DNA from: Sipunculus nudus
Taxonomy: Eukaryota > Annelida > Sipuncula > Golfingiida > Sipunculidae
Direction: 5' to 3'
NCBI GenBank assembly: GCA_026874595.1
Contig: CM049309.1
Coordinates: 14,004,576-14,068,575 of the forward strand
DNA length: 64,000 nt
Made by a program: the position numbers and the translations under genes. Of the stretch, positions 12,543 through 25,997 are shown piece after piece. Each line of letters starts with the position of its first letter. The first letter of the stretch is position 1. The notes beneath the pieces were generated by a model. It saw only the letters and a program-made list of their open reading frames with translations. It did not search any database and was not told the origin of the DNA.

Positions 12543-14737
12543 GGCACTGTTGTAGTTTTCTTCACTTGTAATGAGTTTATTCATACTGTGTTTTCATAAT
12601 TGTGACGTTTTCCTTTTCCTATTTGGGGAAATTAAAATTAAATGAACTAATCGTGTAATATTTTGAAATTACTTCATTATAAAATAAAAGTTTGCGTTTA
12701 GCTCAGCTGACTGTAAGTCATCTGAGCTATAGCGATCACTCTTTGTCCGTCGTCCGTCCGGCCATCGGGCCGTTTGTCCGTTAACAAGGCACAAATCGTA
12801 ACCGCTAGACCTGGAATCTTCTTACTTTACATCCAGAGAGGTCCATGAAAAATCTCCTTGGAAACCTGGAATTAGGTCTCTGTTACCCATATCCTTTGAG
12901 CTATGGGGCCCTAAAGTACCCCCCAGAATAGTCAAAAATTTCATACAAAAACTTCAATATCTGAATAACTACATTTTTTATAACTATTTTTTTATTTTTT
13001 ACGAATTTTTTTTCTCTATTTTTGAGACCTTTAAAAATGTGGACATCTGTTAACAGGGCACAAATCGTAAAGACTGGACCTAGAATCTTCATTCTTTACA
13101 TTCTAAGAGACTTACGAAATGTCTCCATGGAAACCAGAAATTAGGTCTCTGTTACCCATATCCTTTGAGCTATGGGGCCCCAAAGTACCCCCCAGATTAG
13201 TCAAAAATTTCATACAAAAACTTCAATATCTGATTAACTACATCACTGATGCTCATGATTTTTGGCATACATATTGATCATGAGATGTTTCATCAGTTTC
13301 TGCAGACTGGTGGCGTCACCTGTATTTATCGATTTTTTTACGAATCGTTTTCTCCAGTTTTGAGACCTTTAAAAATGTGAACATCTGTTAACAGGGCATA
13401 AATCGTAAAGACTGGACCTAGGATCTTCATTCTTGACATTCTGAGAGACCTATGAAAAGTCTCCATGGAAACCAGAAATTAGGTCTCTGTTACCGATATC
13501 CTTTGAGCTATGGGGCCCCAAAGTACCACCCAGAATAGTAAAAAAAAATCATAAAAAAACTTCAATATCTGATTAACTACATCACTGATGGTCATGATTT
13601 TTGGCATACATATTGATCATGAGATGTTTCATCAGATTCTGCAGACTGGTGGCGCCACCTGTTTTTTTTTCCAAATTTTTACAATTTTTTTCTCTATTTT
13701 TTGAGACCTTTAAGGATGTAGTTACTTGTCAACAGGGTTCAAATTGGACCTAGAATCTTCATTCTTAACACACAGGGAGACCTATGAAAAGTCTTCATGG
13801 AAACCTGAAATTAGGTCTCTGTTACCCATATCCTGTGAGCTATGGCACTCCAAAGTACAGCTCAGAATAATGGAAAATTTGATACAAAAGCTGAAGTATC
13901 TGAACAACTAATGCAGAGATCACGAATAATTGTTTGTATGGATATTGATCATGGAGTGTTTCATCAGTTTCTGCAGCCTGGTGGAACCACATGTATTTTT
14001 TCGGGTTTTTTTCGAATTTTTTTCTCTATTTTTGAGACCTTAAAAGATATGAACATCTGTTAACATGGCACAAATCATAACAACTGGACCTAGAATCTTC
14101 ATTCTTTACACACAGGGAGACCCATAAAAAATCTCCATGGAAACCTGAAATAAGGTCTGTTACCCATATCCATTAAGCTGTATGGCTCCTAAATACCCCC
14201 CCCCCCCAGAATAATGAAAAATTTGATACAAAAACTCCAGTATCTCAATAACGACAACACTGATGCTCATGATTTTTGGCATACATATATAATGATCATG
14301 ACATGTTCCATCAGTTTTAGCAGACTGGGTGTGCCACCTCTATTTTTTTTCAAATTTTTACGAATTATTTTCTCTGTTTTTGAGACCTTTAAAGATGTGG
14401 TTATCTGTCAACAGGGTACAAATTGTAACGACTTGACCTAGAATCTTCATTCTTGTCATGCAAGGAGGCCCATGAAAAGTGTCTGTGGAAACCTGAAATT
14501 AGGTCTCTGTTACCCATATCCTTCAAACTATAGGACTCAAAAGTATACCTCAGAATAATGAAAAATTTGATACAAAAGCTGAAGTATCTGAACAACTAAT
14601 CCAGAGACCACCATGCTTCTTTGCATGGATATTGACCATTAAGTGTTTTTATTAGTTTCTGCAGACTGGTGGAGCCACCTGTATTTTTTTTTAAGTTTAC
14701 GCATTTTTTCTCTATTTTTGAGATATATTAATACAGG

Positions 14738-15268
14738 CACAATCTCAGCCTGTTGGTTAATCTGTTTGATACTTCAGTTGAATGGTTATATACTACCATT
14801 CAGATGATAAAATTTCCTTTTGCTAATCTCTTCCCAGTCAGCTGAGCGTCATGACCCATGGGTCACTTGTTAGGAATTTCAGCGAAAATGAATTTTTTGA
14901 GAGTATAGGGATGTTTATGTATGTGTACAAGTACCAAAACACGAGTGCTGTTAATTGTACGTAGGTTTATGCTTCTTCGGCCTTTTATGTAATTTTGGCC
15001 TTTAATCCTGCATGAATGATTGCCATGATTAAAGGTGACGGGGAAGCTATCGAAGCTTTCCTACAATGTCAAAGCTTATCCCCCGTTCTGTGTTTACCGA
15101 CTTGTGGCCTTTATTGTGGATACAATAATTGTTTTATAGAAAAACAAGTGACCCATGGGTCATGTCGCTCAGCTGACAGGGAAGAGATTCGCTAAAGGAA
15201 ATTTTATCATCAGAATGGTAGTATATACCCATTCAACTGAAGCATCAAACAGATTAACCAACAGGCCA
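14738..15268. repeat. Central inverted repeat of the foldback element
   Basis: The inner ends of the arms, 14738-14872 and 15145-15268, are reverse complements. They end at the spacer with TGACCCATGGGTCACTTGTT and AACAAGTGACCCATGGGTCA. The inner terminus itself contains the palindrome GACCCATGGGTC. The same inner terminus occurs at 21552-21593 and alone at about 44695-44735, so it behaves as a discrete end of a mobile unit. Confidence 0.8.
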
Positions 15269-15325
15269 AGATTTAGTCTTTATTTATATATCTCAAAAAT
15301 TGAGAAAAATGTGTAAACTTAAAAA

Positions 15326-16484
15326 CTAGAATACGGGTAGCCGACAAGTGACCACGTGTATCCGCCAAAATCAGAGTGGAACAGTTGAAGTGAGGCATGG
15401 ATTGAGTGGCAAGGGGAAATAGAGTGAGGTATGTTGCATATTAGCATGGATGTCTGCAGCGTAAATGTGTATGTAGGTTGTGCCACCTACCACAAATCCA
15501 GAAAGGTGTCCAAGTTGTATACATATGCAAAATTTTAGGCAGAAAAGTCAAACCACTACATGTATATGAGTGATTTTAGCCAACGGCAGACAAACAGACA
15601 GACACTGTGCAAAAATGGTTGCAGGTGGCCCCTCCAGTTTTGTGTATGATAAAGACCTATGTGAGATCTATACACATGCAAAATTTTGGCCCAATCGTTT
15701 AAATGGTTCCCGAGATATGAGCTCGGATGTCTGCAGCATAAACTAGAAAGTAGGTGGCGCCACCTGTCATAAAATCAAGAAAGCTATCCAGGATGTATAA
15801 AAGTGCAAAATTTTAGGCAGATATGTCAAACCACTGCCGAGATATGAGTGACATTATCCCACGGCAGAAAACAGACAGATGCTGTGCAAAAACAGTTTTG
15901 CGTATGATAAAGAGCTATGTGATATCTATACACATGCAAAATTTTGGCCCAATCGGTCAAACAGTTCCTGAGATATGAGCTTGGATGTGATCAGCTTGAA
16001 CGTGAATGTAGGTGATGCCATCTGTCATAAAATCAAAAAGCTATCGTGGATGTATATGCATGCCGAATTTCAGGTGAATTAGTCAATTCACTGCAGAGAT
16101 ATGAGTGATTTTTACCCAAGGCAGATGAACAGATGGACACTGTGCAAACATGGTTACAGGTGGCGCCACCATTTTTGTGTATGTTATAAAGCAATCCAAG
16201 GGCTACATTTGTATAAATTTTATTTCCTGATTGGTCAATCGGTTCCCGAGATATGAGGGTTTATGTGTGGAAACAGACGCACAAATGGACGCTTGATAGA
16301 GGGGAAAGGTCAGAGGTCAACACAAATTGGTTAGGCACTAGTTCACATGTGACTAGATAATTGGTGTAAGTTTCAGAAAAATCGGTCCATTTTTCTCAGA
16401 GGAGCTCTCTGGAAACAAACGTGGCAGCTGCTGAGGAACCCGGTCAAAAACATAGTATCTGCAAAACTTTGTTTTGGAGGATAC
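15326..16484. mobile_element. Nested repeat element (CTAGAATACGGG...GGATAC family), copy 1
   Basis: The element interrupts the right arm of the surrounding foldback inside an A run. The flanks GTAAACTTAAAAA and AAAAATACAGGTGGCTCC join to give the reverse complement of the uninterrupted left arm at about 14660-14700. Near its left end is GTATCCGCCAAAA (15358-15370); at its right end is the inverted TTTTGGAGGATAC (16472-16484). Inside are tandem units of about 280 bp with 'gtaggtggcgccacctgtca', 'tgagtgattttaaccc' and GATATGAG. A longer copy lies at 43037-44501 and a 3' fragment at about 56825-57440. Confidence 0.85.
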
Positions 16485-19400
16485 AAAAATACAGGTGGCT
16501 CCACCAATCTGCAGAAACTAATAAAAACACTTAATGGTCAATATCCATGCAAAGAATCATGGTGATCTCCGCATAAGTTGTTCAGATACTTCAGCTTTTG
16601 TATCAAATTGTCCATTATTCTGAGGGATACTTCAGAGTCCTATAGCTTGAAGGATATGGGTAACAGAGACCTAATTTCAAGTTTCCACAGGCACTCTTCA
16701 TGGGCCTCCTTGCATGACAAGAATGAAGTTTCTAGGTCCAGTTGTTGCAATTTGTACCCTGTTGACAGATAACCACATCTTTAAAGGTCTCAAAAAAAGA
16801 GAAAAAAAATTCGTAAAAATTTGAAAAAATAGAGGTGGCGCACCCAGTCTGCAGAAACAGATGGAACAGCTCATGATCAATATGTATGCCGAAAATCATG
16901 CCCATCAGTGTTGTAGTTATTGAGATATTGAAGATTTTGTATGAAATTTTTGACTACTCTGGGGGGTAGTTTGGGGCCCCATAGCTCGAAGGATATGGGT
17001 AACAGAGACCTAATTTCTTGTTTCCATGGAGACTTTTCATAGGTCTCTCAGTGTGTCAAGAATGAAGATTCTAGGTCCAGTCGTTACGATTTGTGCCACG
17101 CTAACAGATGACAGCATCCTTAAAGGTCTCAAAAATAGAGGAAAAAATCATAAAAAAACCCAAACAAATACAGGTTGTGCCACCAGTCTGCAAGAACTGA
17201 TGAAACACCCCTTGATCAATATGTATGCCAAAAATCATGACCATCAGTGATGTAGTTATTGAGATATTGAAGTTTTTGTATGAATTTTTTGACTACTCTG
17301 GGGGGTAATTTGGGGCCCCATATCTCGATGGATATGGGTAACAGAGACCTAATTTCTTGTTTCCATGGAGACTTTTCATAGGTCTCTCAGTGTGTCAAGA
17401 ATGAAGATTCTAGGTGCAGTCGTTACGATTTATGCTACGTTAACAGATGACAGCATCCTTAAAGGTCTCAAAAATAGAGTAAGAAATCGTAAAAAAATCA
17501 AACAATATAGGTGGCGCCACCAGTCTGCAGGAACTGATGGAACATCTCATGATCAATATGTATGCCGAAATCATAACCATCAGTGATGTATTTATTGAGA
17601 TATTGAAGTTTTTGTATGAAATTTTTTACTACTCTGGGGGGGTACTTTGGGTCCCCATAGCTCGAAGGATATGGGTAACAGAGACACCTATTTCTGGTTT
17701 CCAAGGAGATTTTTCATGGACCTTTCAGTGTGTCAAGAATTAAGATTCTAGGTCCAGTCTTTACGATTTTTGCCTTGTTAACAGATGTTCACATTTTGAA
17801 AGGTCTCAAAAATAGAGAAAAAAATTCATAAAAAAATCCAACCATACAGGTGGCGCCACCAGTCTGCAGGAAGTGATGACACATCTCATGATCAATAGTT
17901 TTGCCACAAATCATGACCATCAGTCAAAAAGTTAATGAGATATTGAAGTTTTTGTATGGAATTTTTTACTTTTCTTGGGGGTACTTTGGGGCCCCATAGC
18001 TCAAAGAATATGGGTAACAGAGACCTAATTTCTGGTTTACATGGAGACTTTTCATAGGTCTCTCAGTGTGTCAAGAATAAAGATTCCAGGTCCAGTCGTT
18101 ACGATTTGTGCGACGTTAACAGATGACAGCATCCTTAAAGGTCTCAAAAATAGAGGAAAAAAAATCGTGAAAAATCGAACAATACAGGTGGCGCCACCAG
18201 TCTGCAGGAACTGATGGAACATCTCATAATCAATATGTATGCCAAAAATCATGACCATCAGTGATGTAGTTATTGAGATATTGAAGTTTTTGTATGAAAT
18301 TTTTTACTACTCTGGGGGGTACTTTGGGGCCCCATTGCTCGAAGGATATGGTTAACAGAGACCTAATTTCTGGTTTCCAAGGATATTTTTCATGGACCTC
18401 TCAGTGTGTCAAGAATTAAGATTCTAGGTCCAGTCTTTACGATTTGTGCCTTGTTAACAGATGTTCACATTTTGAAAGGTCTCAAAAATAGAGAAAAAAA
18501 TAAGTAAAAAATTGAACGATATAGGTGGCGCCACCAGTCTGCAGGAAGTGATGGAACATCTCATGATCAATATGTATGCCAAAAATCATGACCATCAGTC
18601 AAGTATTTAATGAGATATTGAAGTTTTTGCATGAAATTTTTTACTTTTCTGAGGGGTACTTTGGGGCCCCATAGCTGGAAGAATATGGGTAACAGAGACC
18701 TAATTTCTGGTTTCCATGGAGACTTTTCATAGGTCTCTCAGTGTGTTGATAATGAAGATTCTAGGTCCAGTCGTTACGATTTGTGCCTTGTTAACAGATG
18801 TTCACATTTTTAAACGTATCAAAAATAGAGAAAAAAATTCGTAAAAAATCGAAAAATACAGGTGGCGCCACCAGTCCTCAGGAACTGATGGAACATCTCA
18901 TGATCAATATGTATGCCAAATATCATGACCATCAGTCAAGTAGTTAATGAGATATTGAAGTTTTTGTATGAAAATTTTTACTTTTCTGGGGGGTACTTTG
19001 GATCCCCATAACTCGAAGGATATGGGTAACAGAGACCTAACTTCTGGTTTCCAAGGAGATTTTTTATTGACCTCTCAGAATGTAAAGTTACAAGATTCTA
19101 AGTCCAGCGGTTACGATTTGTGCCAGGTTAACGGACAGACGGACGGACAGACGGACGGACAGACGGACGACGGACAAAGAGTGATCGCTATAGCTCAGCT
19201 TGACTGAAAGTCAGCTGAGCTAAAAAACTGATAATCTTGTACAACATTGAGTGGACAGTTACCTTGTAATGCTCGAAACAGACTGGTTTCTTGCAGTGTA
19301 TATTTAGATAGGCCTTATATATCTTACTTTTTAGCTCAGCTGACTGAAAGTCATCTGAGCTGTAACGATCACCCTTTGTCCGTCGTCTGTCGTCCTTCTG

Positions 19401-19687
19401 TTTGTCCGTTTACCAGGCACAAATCGTAACCGCTGGACCTAGAATCTTCTTACTTTACATCCAGGGAGGTCCATTTAAATATCCTTGGAATCCTGAAATT
19501 AGGTCTCTGTTACCCATATCCTCCGAGCTATGGCGCTCAGAAATAGTCCCTAGAATAACAACAAAATGATACAAAAGCACCATTATCTGAACAAGTAATG
19601 CATTGATCACGGTGATCTATTACATGCATATTGATCATGGAGGGTATCATCAGTTCCTGCAGACTGGTGGCGCCACGTGAATTTTTT

Positions 19688-21000
19688 AGCGAACCTGTGA
19701 GCTTATGCGATGGGGCGGAATCTTCCTTTGTGCGTCCGTGCGTCGTGCGTCGTCTGTACGTTAACCATAGCTATCTCAAAAACGGCAGGAGCTATCATCA
19801 CCAAATTTTTTGCAAATAATCAGTCATCTGAAAAACTATCGGATTTTGTCTATTTTTTCTTACTGCATTTTCGTAGAGGGAAAAGCTAAAAAAAAGCTTT
19901 AAAATCTTCTTCTTTCCAGCTTATTTGTCCAATATTTTACTGAACTATCCCTGGAACAATCTCAAGTTTGTTCGAATGGTTAAAGTTCGGAGATTTTTGA
20001 CCGAGTTACAGGATGCTGAACTGTCCAAAAAAGCACACTAATATTAAAATCTCAGAAACGGCAGGTGCTATCATCACCAAATTTTATGCCAATGTTTGTC
20101 ACATAAGTCATATCTGAAATTGAGGTATTGGTGGCGCCACCTACATTGATCTGTATTTTACAAGCAAAAATGTAATTTTAGACTCTTCTAGCTTATACAC
20201 TGTTTTATGATGAAACTGTTAAGCTGGTTGGTTTAAACTTTACAAGATTGGGTAAATGCAGCTTTTAAAAAGCAGTTAAGCTAATTGAAAAAGGCATTCA
20301 GTGTCTGAAAACAGATTTGACAACATGCCAAGATTCAACATACCAAGTCAAGAGGTCACTCAGTTCAAGTAGGTGAGGTCCAGACATCACCATGGCAACT
20401 GACCTGGCTTTGTCTGGTGTCTAGACGTTGTGTCTAGACGTCTAGACACATCGTCTAGACTCAGAATGCCCAGATTATAAATAGTAGAACTATATCTTTC
20501 AACTGTTTGAAAAAACTTGGTTTGCATTTATAGCGAATCTGTGAGCATATGCGATCTTGTGGCGTCGTCTGTTGTGCGCCATTGCTATTTCAAAAAGGGC
20601 AGGAGCTAGCATTACCATTTTTTTTGCAATAAAAATAGTCATAAAAAAATTCTATCGGATTTTGCTTATTTCTTGGCTAAATGCATTTTCTAAGATTTTT
20701 CAGGGAAAAAGCTGAAAAACATTTTAAAATGGTCTTCTCCGAAACCATGTTGCCTAATTGTCCGTTAATCTGTCTCAATAATCCTCCCTGGTAAAAAGAA
20801 CATATCCGAAATATCCCGACTGATACATCCTAGTATTAAAATGTCCTACTCCGAAACGTGCAGGTCCGAAACGTCCATTTTGCTGAAATCATAATGACTA
20901 AGGTAGATATGCAGGACATAAGACATCAATATTAAATTTTAAAAAGATAAAAACCGTCATTCTTACTCCCAAACTTTGCACAGGTTCGCATTAAGCCAAT
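19688..21000. mobile_element. Insertion of GCGAACCTGTGAGC-family sequence
   Basis: Begins with AGCGAACCTGTGAGCTTATG and GTGCGTCGTCTG. A second related start at about 20531 (AGCGAATCTGTGAGCATATG) follows, and the segment closes near 20997 with CACAGGTTCGCATTAAGCC, an inverted version of the start. Related copies end in the opposite orientation at about 49785 and about 61910. Internal words 'aaaacggcaggagctatcat' and 'caccaaatttt' recur between copies. Boundaries are approximate. Confidence 0.6.
20416..20460. repeat. Cluster of GTCTAGAC palindromes
   Basis: Four TCTAGAC-type words lie within about 45 bp. The segment 20429-20450 is a perfect 22-bp palindrome made of two overlapping GTCTAGAC units joined by CG. 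Confidence 0.8.
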
Positions 21001-21593
21001 AGGCCTTGTTCCTATTTTAACGATCTTTTCTTTATTTTAAAACCTTCAAAGATGCGGTTGTCTGTTAACGGGGCACCAAACTTCACCGCTTGACCTAGAA
21101 TCTTTTAACTTGATATCCTGGGAGGTCCATGAAAATTTCTCCTGGGACACATGAAATTAAGTCTCTGTTACTGATATTCTGAGCTATGGGGCTCATAAAT
21201 ACCACCCAGAATCATTTAAAATTTAATACAAAAGCTCCAGAATCTGAGTAACTGCGGCGTTGATCTTCATGATCCTTTGCATGCATATTGATAATGGAGA
21301 GTTTCATCAGTTCCTGCAGATTGGTGGCGCCACCTGTATTTTTCCGAGGTTTTACGCATTTTTCTCTATTCTTGAGGCCTTCAAAGATGTGCCTAGAATT
21401 GCACCTAGAATCTTCTTATTTGACATCCAGGGAAGTCCATTAAAAATCTCATTGAAATCCTGAAAATTTGATCTCTGTTACCAATATCCTCTGAGCTATG
21501 CTTCAGTTTAATGGGGATACCTTCTACAAAATTTGACATTCAGATTAATGTCTTTCTTATCGGCTGATCGTCATGACCACTGGGTCACTTGTT

Positions 21594-24018
21594 TTCTATG
21601 CATTAGTATAAACCGGACGACCTCTTTTAAGCCAAGATATTTGATAAATGAATTCTATTTTATACCTTCGTGGATTTAATTAAATCGGTTCATCTTACAT
21701 AACGTTCTGTTTGCATGCATTTAGACTTTGATACAAATTATTATCGTTTACGTAATTACTTATTGCTCCATGCAATAATCACGCTTTCATTCATACTATT
21801 GATTCCTTTGATCATGAAACACCACCTTTCCTCTAGTAAATATCCTTTATACTATTTCTTCTCCAAAATCATTTTCCAGGTGTTGATTCTCTAAATAAAT
21901 GAATAAGCTCGGCCAGTAATGAAATACATATACCAAGTATTTTTTTTCTACAGGAAGATAAGCAGATACAAGGGAGTCATAAAAAGGTTAAGTTCAAGTG
22001 TTTAGTGGCTCTTTTGATTAAAAAGAACCTGAAGAGATAAGGGATCACCCTCAGAAAAAAGGGTCATGTTATTTTAATTCAATATGGAATTATAATTTAA
22101 TTATAATAGTTAAGTGCTTAGGGTGCTTATCATTGGATTAGTTTAAGGGGGGAGAGATATAATTCCTCCCTTTTAAGGGGCGGGAGACAAGGTATTTTTA
22201 GTCCCCCTCACTTTTTAGGAGGAAAAAAACGCATAATATTTTGAGATAATCTCTAAGCTGTGCATCTCATATTGAGAAAGTATATTGCATCTATTAATGC
22301 CCTCTTTGAATTTACATCATGGATTGTAAAGTGCTGAAAATCAAGCCAATTTATATATATATATAAGAGATTTATGCTGTTTTCGTCCTGAGTAGGGGAG
22401 GGGAGGGGGGTCTTTCTGTATTCCTTCGGATTGTCCGTTCACATTTTCTCAGTAAACAAAACCCACGGTGCTTACCAGAACAGATTCTATAATATTCTTA
22501 TACAATATATAATAAAGTATACATAATAAAGATTTTAAAGAATTTCAATTACATTTTCTTGAAAGATGGACTATGAACGAAAGAAGAAAACCCTCAATTT
22601 AAAGGGATCGGTAAAAGTAGTGTGGACCTGGATCCAGACAAAAATCGTCCCCTTTGTCTACTATCCCATTCGCTTCCCTTAACAGCTCTATAAAAATATA
22701 TAAATGAACCTAATCAGTTTTTCTAGACATATTTTTTGTTGACTAGTAATAATGAAAAGTTTCAACCTTAAGTTTACCACTAATGACAACTTAAACTTTC
22801 GGTTTACCGCTATTGAGGAGATGACGATCATGTAGCATGATTCTTATAAATTCTCTTAACAAATATATCCAAAATGAAAAACTTTTCCGTCTTTTTGGTC
22901 AAGTTGAAGCATTGTCAACTAACAAATATGACATCGGGTCCAAATGACTACCTATTAACGTCAATAGGGACGTCAAACGTATATTCACATGATTTCAATA
23001 AATCCCTTAACGGTCATAGACCGGCCCATGCTTATATGATAGGCGTGCCCAATTCCGAAAGGTCAACTTGTATAGGCAAACACTCTTCATTTTCCATTTA
23101 AGATATTATCAATTATATAATAAATATATTATGATTATGAATATTTATATCCTTTTTTTATATAAAACCCCAATGAAATAAAATTTGTATTGAGTGTGCA
23201 TGGATGGGTGTAGGCCTATCTAATGATTTTTTTGTCTTACTAGCTATCGTGTGTAAGGGTACACCAACGAGCGTGATGTTTGCACCTTCACACGTAAAAT
23301 CATAATACTCCGCCATGCGTGTCGTCTGACTCATCACGTGACTCCTCCCGTTTCGCGCTCTGTTTGACTCAGAAACGACTCGCCACCCTTGGGTCTGTCC
23401 AGACCAATTCCCCTAGGGGTCATATAATGAGGGGTAAATGGGTGTGTTTGACCTTTCACGCTTTGGTTCAGGACATTCCGAAATGTAGAAGTTTATTTTA
23501 CCAAGCAGCATGCATCTAAGGTAAGGTATTTTGATTTTCTCACTGAGTATGGCTTAATATGGGCAACAGTCATATTCGGGTGAGTTCAAATTGTTATTAA
23601 TAACCGAATACTAAAGTTTACCTAACATCCTTTTAAGTACAGAAGAGTTTCATCTTTGTTTATTTCATGTAAACTGTCCCTGGTATTTATTCTGGCGGTT
23701 TTCGTTTAAATCATGCTAATAATAGCCCAAGCAGTTTTAAATAACCAAGCATGCGCCTTTGACTGACACATTCGGCATTCATTGAGGATTTTGTCACGCG
23801 AAAAACACACTCATTCACAAGATGGCCATGTTTATTACCCTGTTTGCAGCTAAGTCATGCAATGCTTGGAGGGGTAGGGGTCAAGTTAAGACTTTTACCC
23901 CTTCCATGCATTGTTTTAAAGGTCATACCTTTTGAATCTGTCCACTGATATGAGGGTTTCTTGTGTATAAGGCTCTATATATAGGGGTAATGCCTAAAGT
24001 TTAGCCGTTTTTTAAATA

Positions 24019-24019
<1 letters not shown>
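21594..24019. other. Intergenic, no recognised gene
   Basis: No splice-bounded coding segment is evident. A G/C-homopolymer-rich patch lies at 22140-22215, where CCTCCC/GGGAGG words face each other. A more GC-rich stretch at 23300-23500 includes the palindrome CCCCTAGGGG. It could be regulatory, but nothing in it can be named. Confidence 0.4.

Positions 24020-24105
<86 letters not shown>
24020..24105. repeat. (TA)n microsatellite
   Basis: About 86 bp of uninterrupted TA. Confidence 0.97.
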
Positions 24106-24107
<2 letters not shown>

Positions 24108-24572
24108 GACAAGGCCAATATCATATACAGACATGATTGTTTGTGAAAAAAAATTAAATGATTTGTAAGGGATGGGACTCGGGGTGCTTAAAGGTTTAAA
24201 AAGTGCTATATATTGTTGAAAGGGAAACATATCATAACGTTAACCTTAACTCTGATTCATCTTGAAAAAAAAATCCTGGTGTTACCAAGACATGGCAAGT
24301 GAGATGTCAACTGTGAGTTGCTCAGGTTCCGGTATCCGTAAAGGTAATGGTTAAGGCTCAAAGGGAGGTGTAACTTGCTATATGTAACACTTTTTTCTAC
24401 AACAGTTTATCAGTCCTATACCTAATATGATTTGTATGACTGGCACGATCGTTTTTTACGCATGCCTGAAGTCACTGAAGCGAGACAAGATAACCATAGG
24501 TTGATTGGTAAAGCCACTCAAGCATGACGGAAGAGTTGTGTATTTACAAAATACTCGCGTGACTTAGATTTC

Positions 24573-24574
<2 letters not shown>

Positions 24575-24631
<57 letters not shown>

Positions 24632-24633
24632 AG

Positions 24634-24680
<47 letters not shown>
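24575..24680. repeat. Compound (TA)n-(GA)n microsatellite
   Basis: A TA run to about 24628 is followed, after ATTTAGATAC, by a GA run to about 24680. Confidence 0.96.
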
Positions 24681-24683
<3 letters not shown>

Positions 24684-25331
24684 ACAGACAGACATAGAGA
24701 ATTGAGAGAGTAAAATAACAAAAAGAGAAAAATTCAGATACTCAAGAACTCTCACATCAAAGCGATATCAGGAATTTTAGGCCCTTATATGAATACTTTG
24801 GCATTTTATATTCCTTCTTCAATTTATTTACTAGTTGTCTTCAGAGGGACAGATCTATAATCCTCGCAATAGTAAGTTGTCCGTCTTCCTGAGTCGTAAC
24901 TGAACAATTATATGTGTATGTTTTTTTCATGATTGTTCATTGGTTTTGGAGGCACCGTTTTCTTTCCTTGTAGAATAACTGAGGTGGGCGGTTCGTGATT
25001 TGCCCTGCATATGATTATGGACATTTTCGCGAGCATGAATAATGAGCTAATGTGACCATCACACGAACAGTCCGCCCAAGACAGCTGTTTATACTTTTTT
25101 TAAGTATGTTTAAGCTGACGCACGTTCTGAATGTTTTGTCGCATGAGTAGGTCCTATTTGGCGGAAAATTTCATTTGTTCTGACAAATGTGAAAAATAAA
25201 GAAAGGTATGCTCCTAATGCACAACACTTCATTTCGGATTACTAGCCAATATTGTACAGGAGAATGAATATATTTGACCCAATATGCCGACCAGAATTTG
25301 ATCACATCATCCTTGACCCATATTTGCCTCC

Positions 25332-25643
25332 GCCAGGAGGGTTCATACCCTTCGTGAGTGTGTTTGTGTGTGTGTATTTTTTCACAATATAACTCATGCA
25401 ATCATAAACGAAAATCATGAAGTTTTTATGTCATGTCGGGAAATGAACAATGAAGAATCGGTTAGATTTTGGCGTGGATACGAGACATGATCCGGAATCA
25501 GGAACGTCTTCAAAGAATATCACAAATGTATAGTTATTTACGCACGAATAAACCTGGGAATATGGGCAGAATAAGAGATGCAAACATGGTTTTGGGAGCA
25601 TCCCATTATAGGGACCTCCCACATGGCGGAGGCTTGCATTTCT
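25332..25643 (+). repeat. Dispersed repeat of about 310 bp, copy 1
   Basis: Runs from CCAGGAGGGTTCATACCC, through 'cacaatataactcatgcaat' and GGATACGAGACATGATCCGGA, to GGCGGAGGCTTGCATTTC. A diverged copy in the same orientation lies at 29372-29705 inside the neighbouring gene. No coding capacity is apparent. Confidence 0.75.
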
Positions 25644-25997
25644 AGTTTCAGGATAATTTCACTAGAATTCATTAAAAAACTATTTTAAAAATCATTGTTC
25701 GGACCAATGAACAGTAAAAAAGAGACAAGGACAAAAAAGATCATGTTCTGTCCTTAAAGTTGATCGATCCGCTTAAAATGTATCAATAACCTTTCCATGA
25801 AACACCCTTCTGGACTTAACATTACACAAACATTGAGGCAAACAAAAACATAACCTCTGTTATTTTCTTTGAGGAGATGATTTATGTAGACTTTGGCGTC
25901 TTTAGGACGAGGAAGCGTTGTGTTTAACCATGCATGCAGACTGAACTCTCTGCTGACTTTAACTAATCACCAGTTTATCTTCGATTTCAGATTCCTG

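Larger units (their letters stand above)
12700..19221. mobile_element. Large foldback element with hairpin ends and about 338-bp internal repeats
   Basis: Both ends carry the same hairpin in inverted orientation: an AGCTCAGCTGACT...CTGAGCT stem-loop at 12700-12728 and its partner at 19192-19221. Each is followed inward by ATAGCGATCACTCTTTGTCC and GTCCGTCGTCC-type repeats. The left arm (12700-14872) and right arm (15146-19221) are mutual reverse complements around a spacer of about 270 bp. Each arm is built of tandem units of about 338 bp containing a 'tttcatacaaaaacttcaat' type block, 'taggtctctgttacccatat' and GGTGGCGCCACC. The left arm has 5-6 units and the right arm 8. No transposase frame is present, so the element is non-autonomous. 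Confidence 0.85.
19333..21593 (+). mobile_element. Second hairpin-ended element, single arm with internal insertion
   Basis: Starts with the same AGCTCAG...CTGAGCT hairpin (19333-19361) and CCCTTTGTCCGTCGTC as the foldback at 12.7 kb. It continues with the same 'taggtctctgttacccatat' sequence and ends near 21593 with the inner terminus GGGTCACTTGTT. It therefore represents one arm only. Its middle (about 19688-21000) is occupied by other repeat sequence. Confidence 0.75.

Noticed and set aside
12700-21593. Possible transposase inside the foldback elements
   Set aside because: No open frame longer than about 80 codons and no DDE, YR or reverse-transcriptase motif. The elements look non-autonomous.
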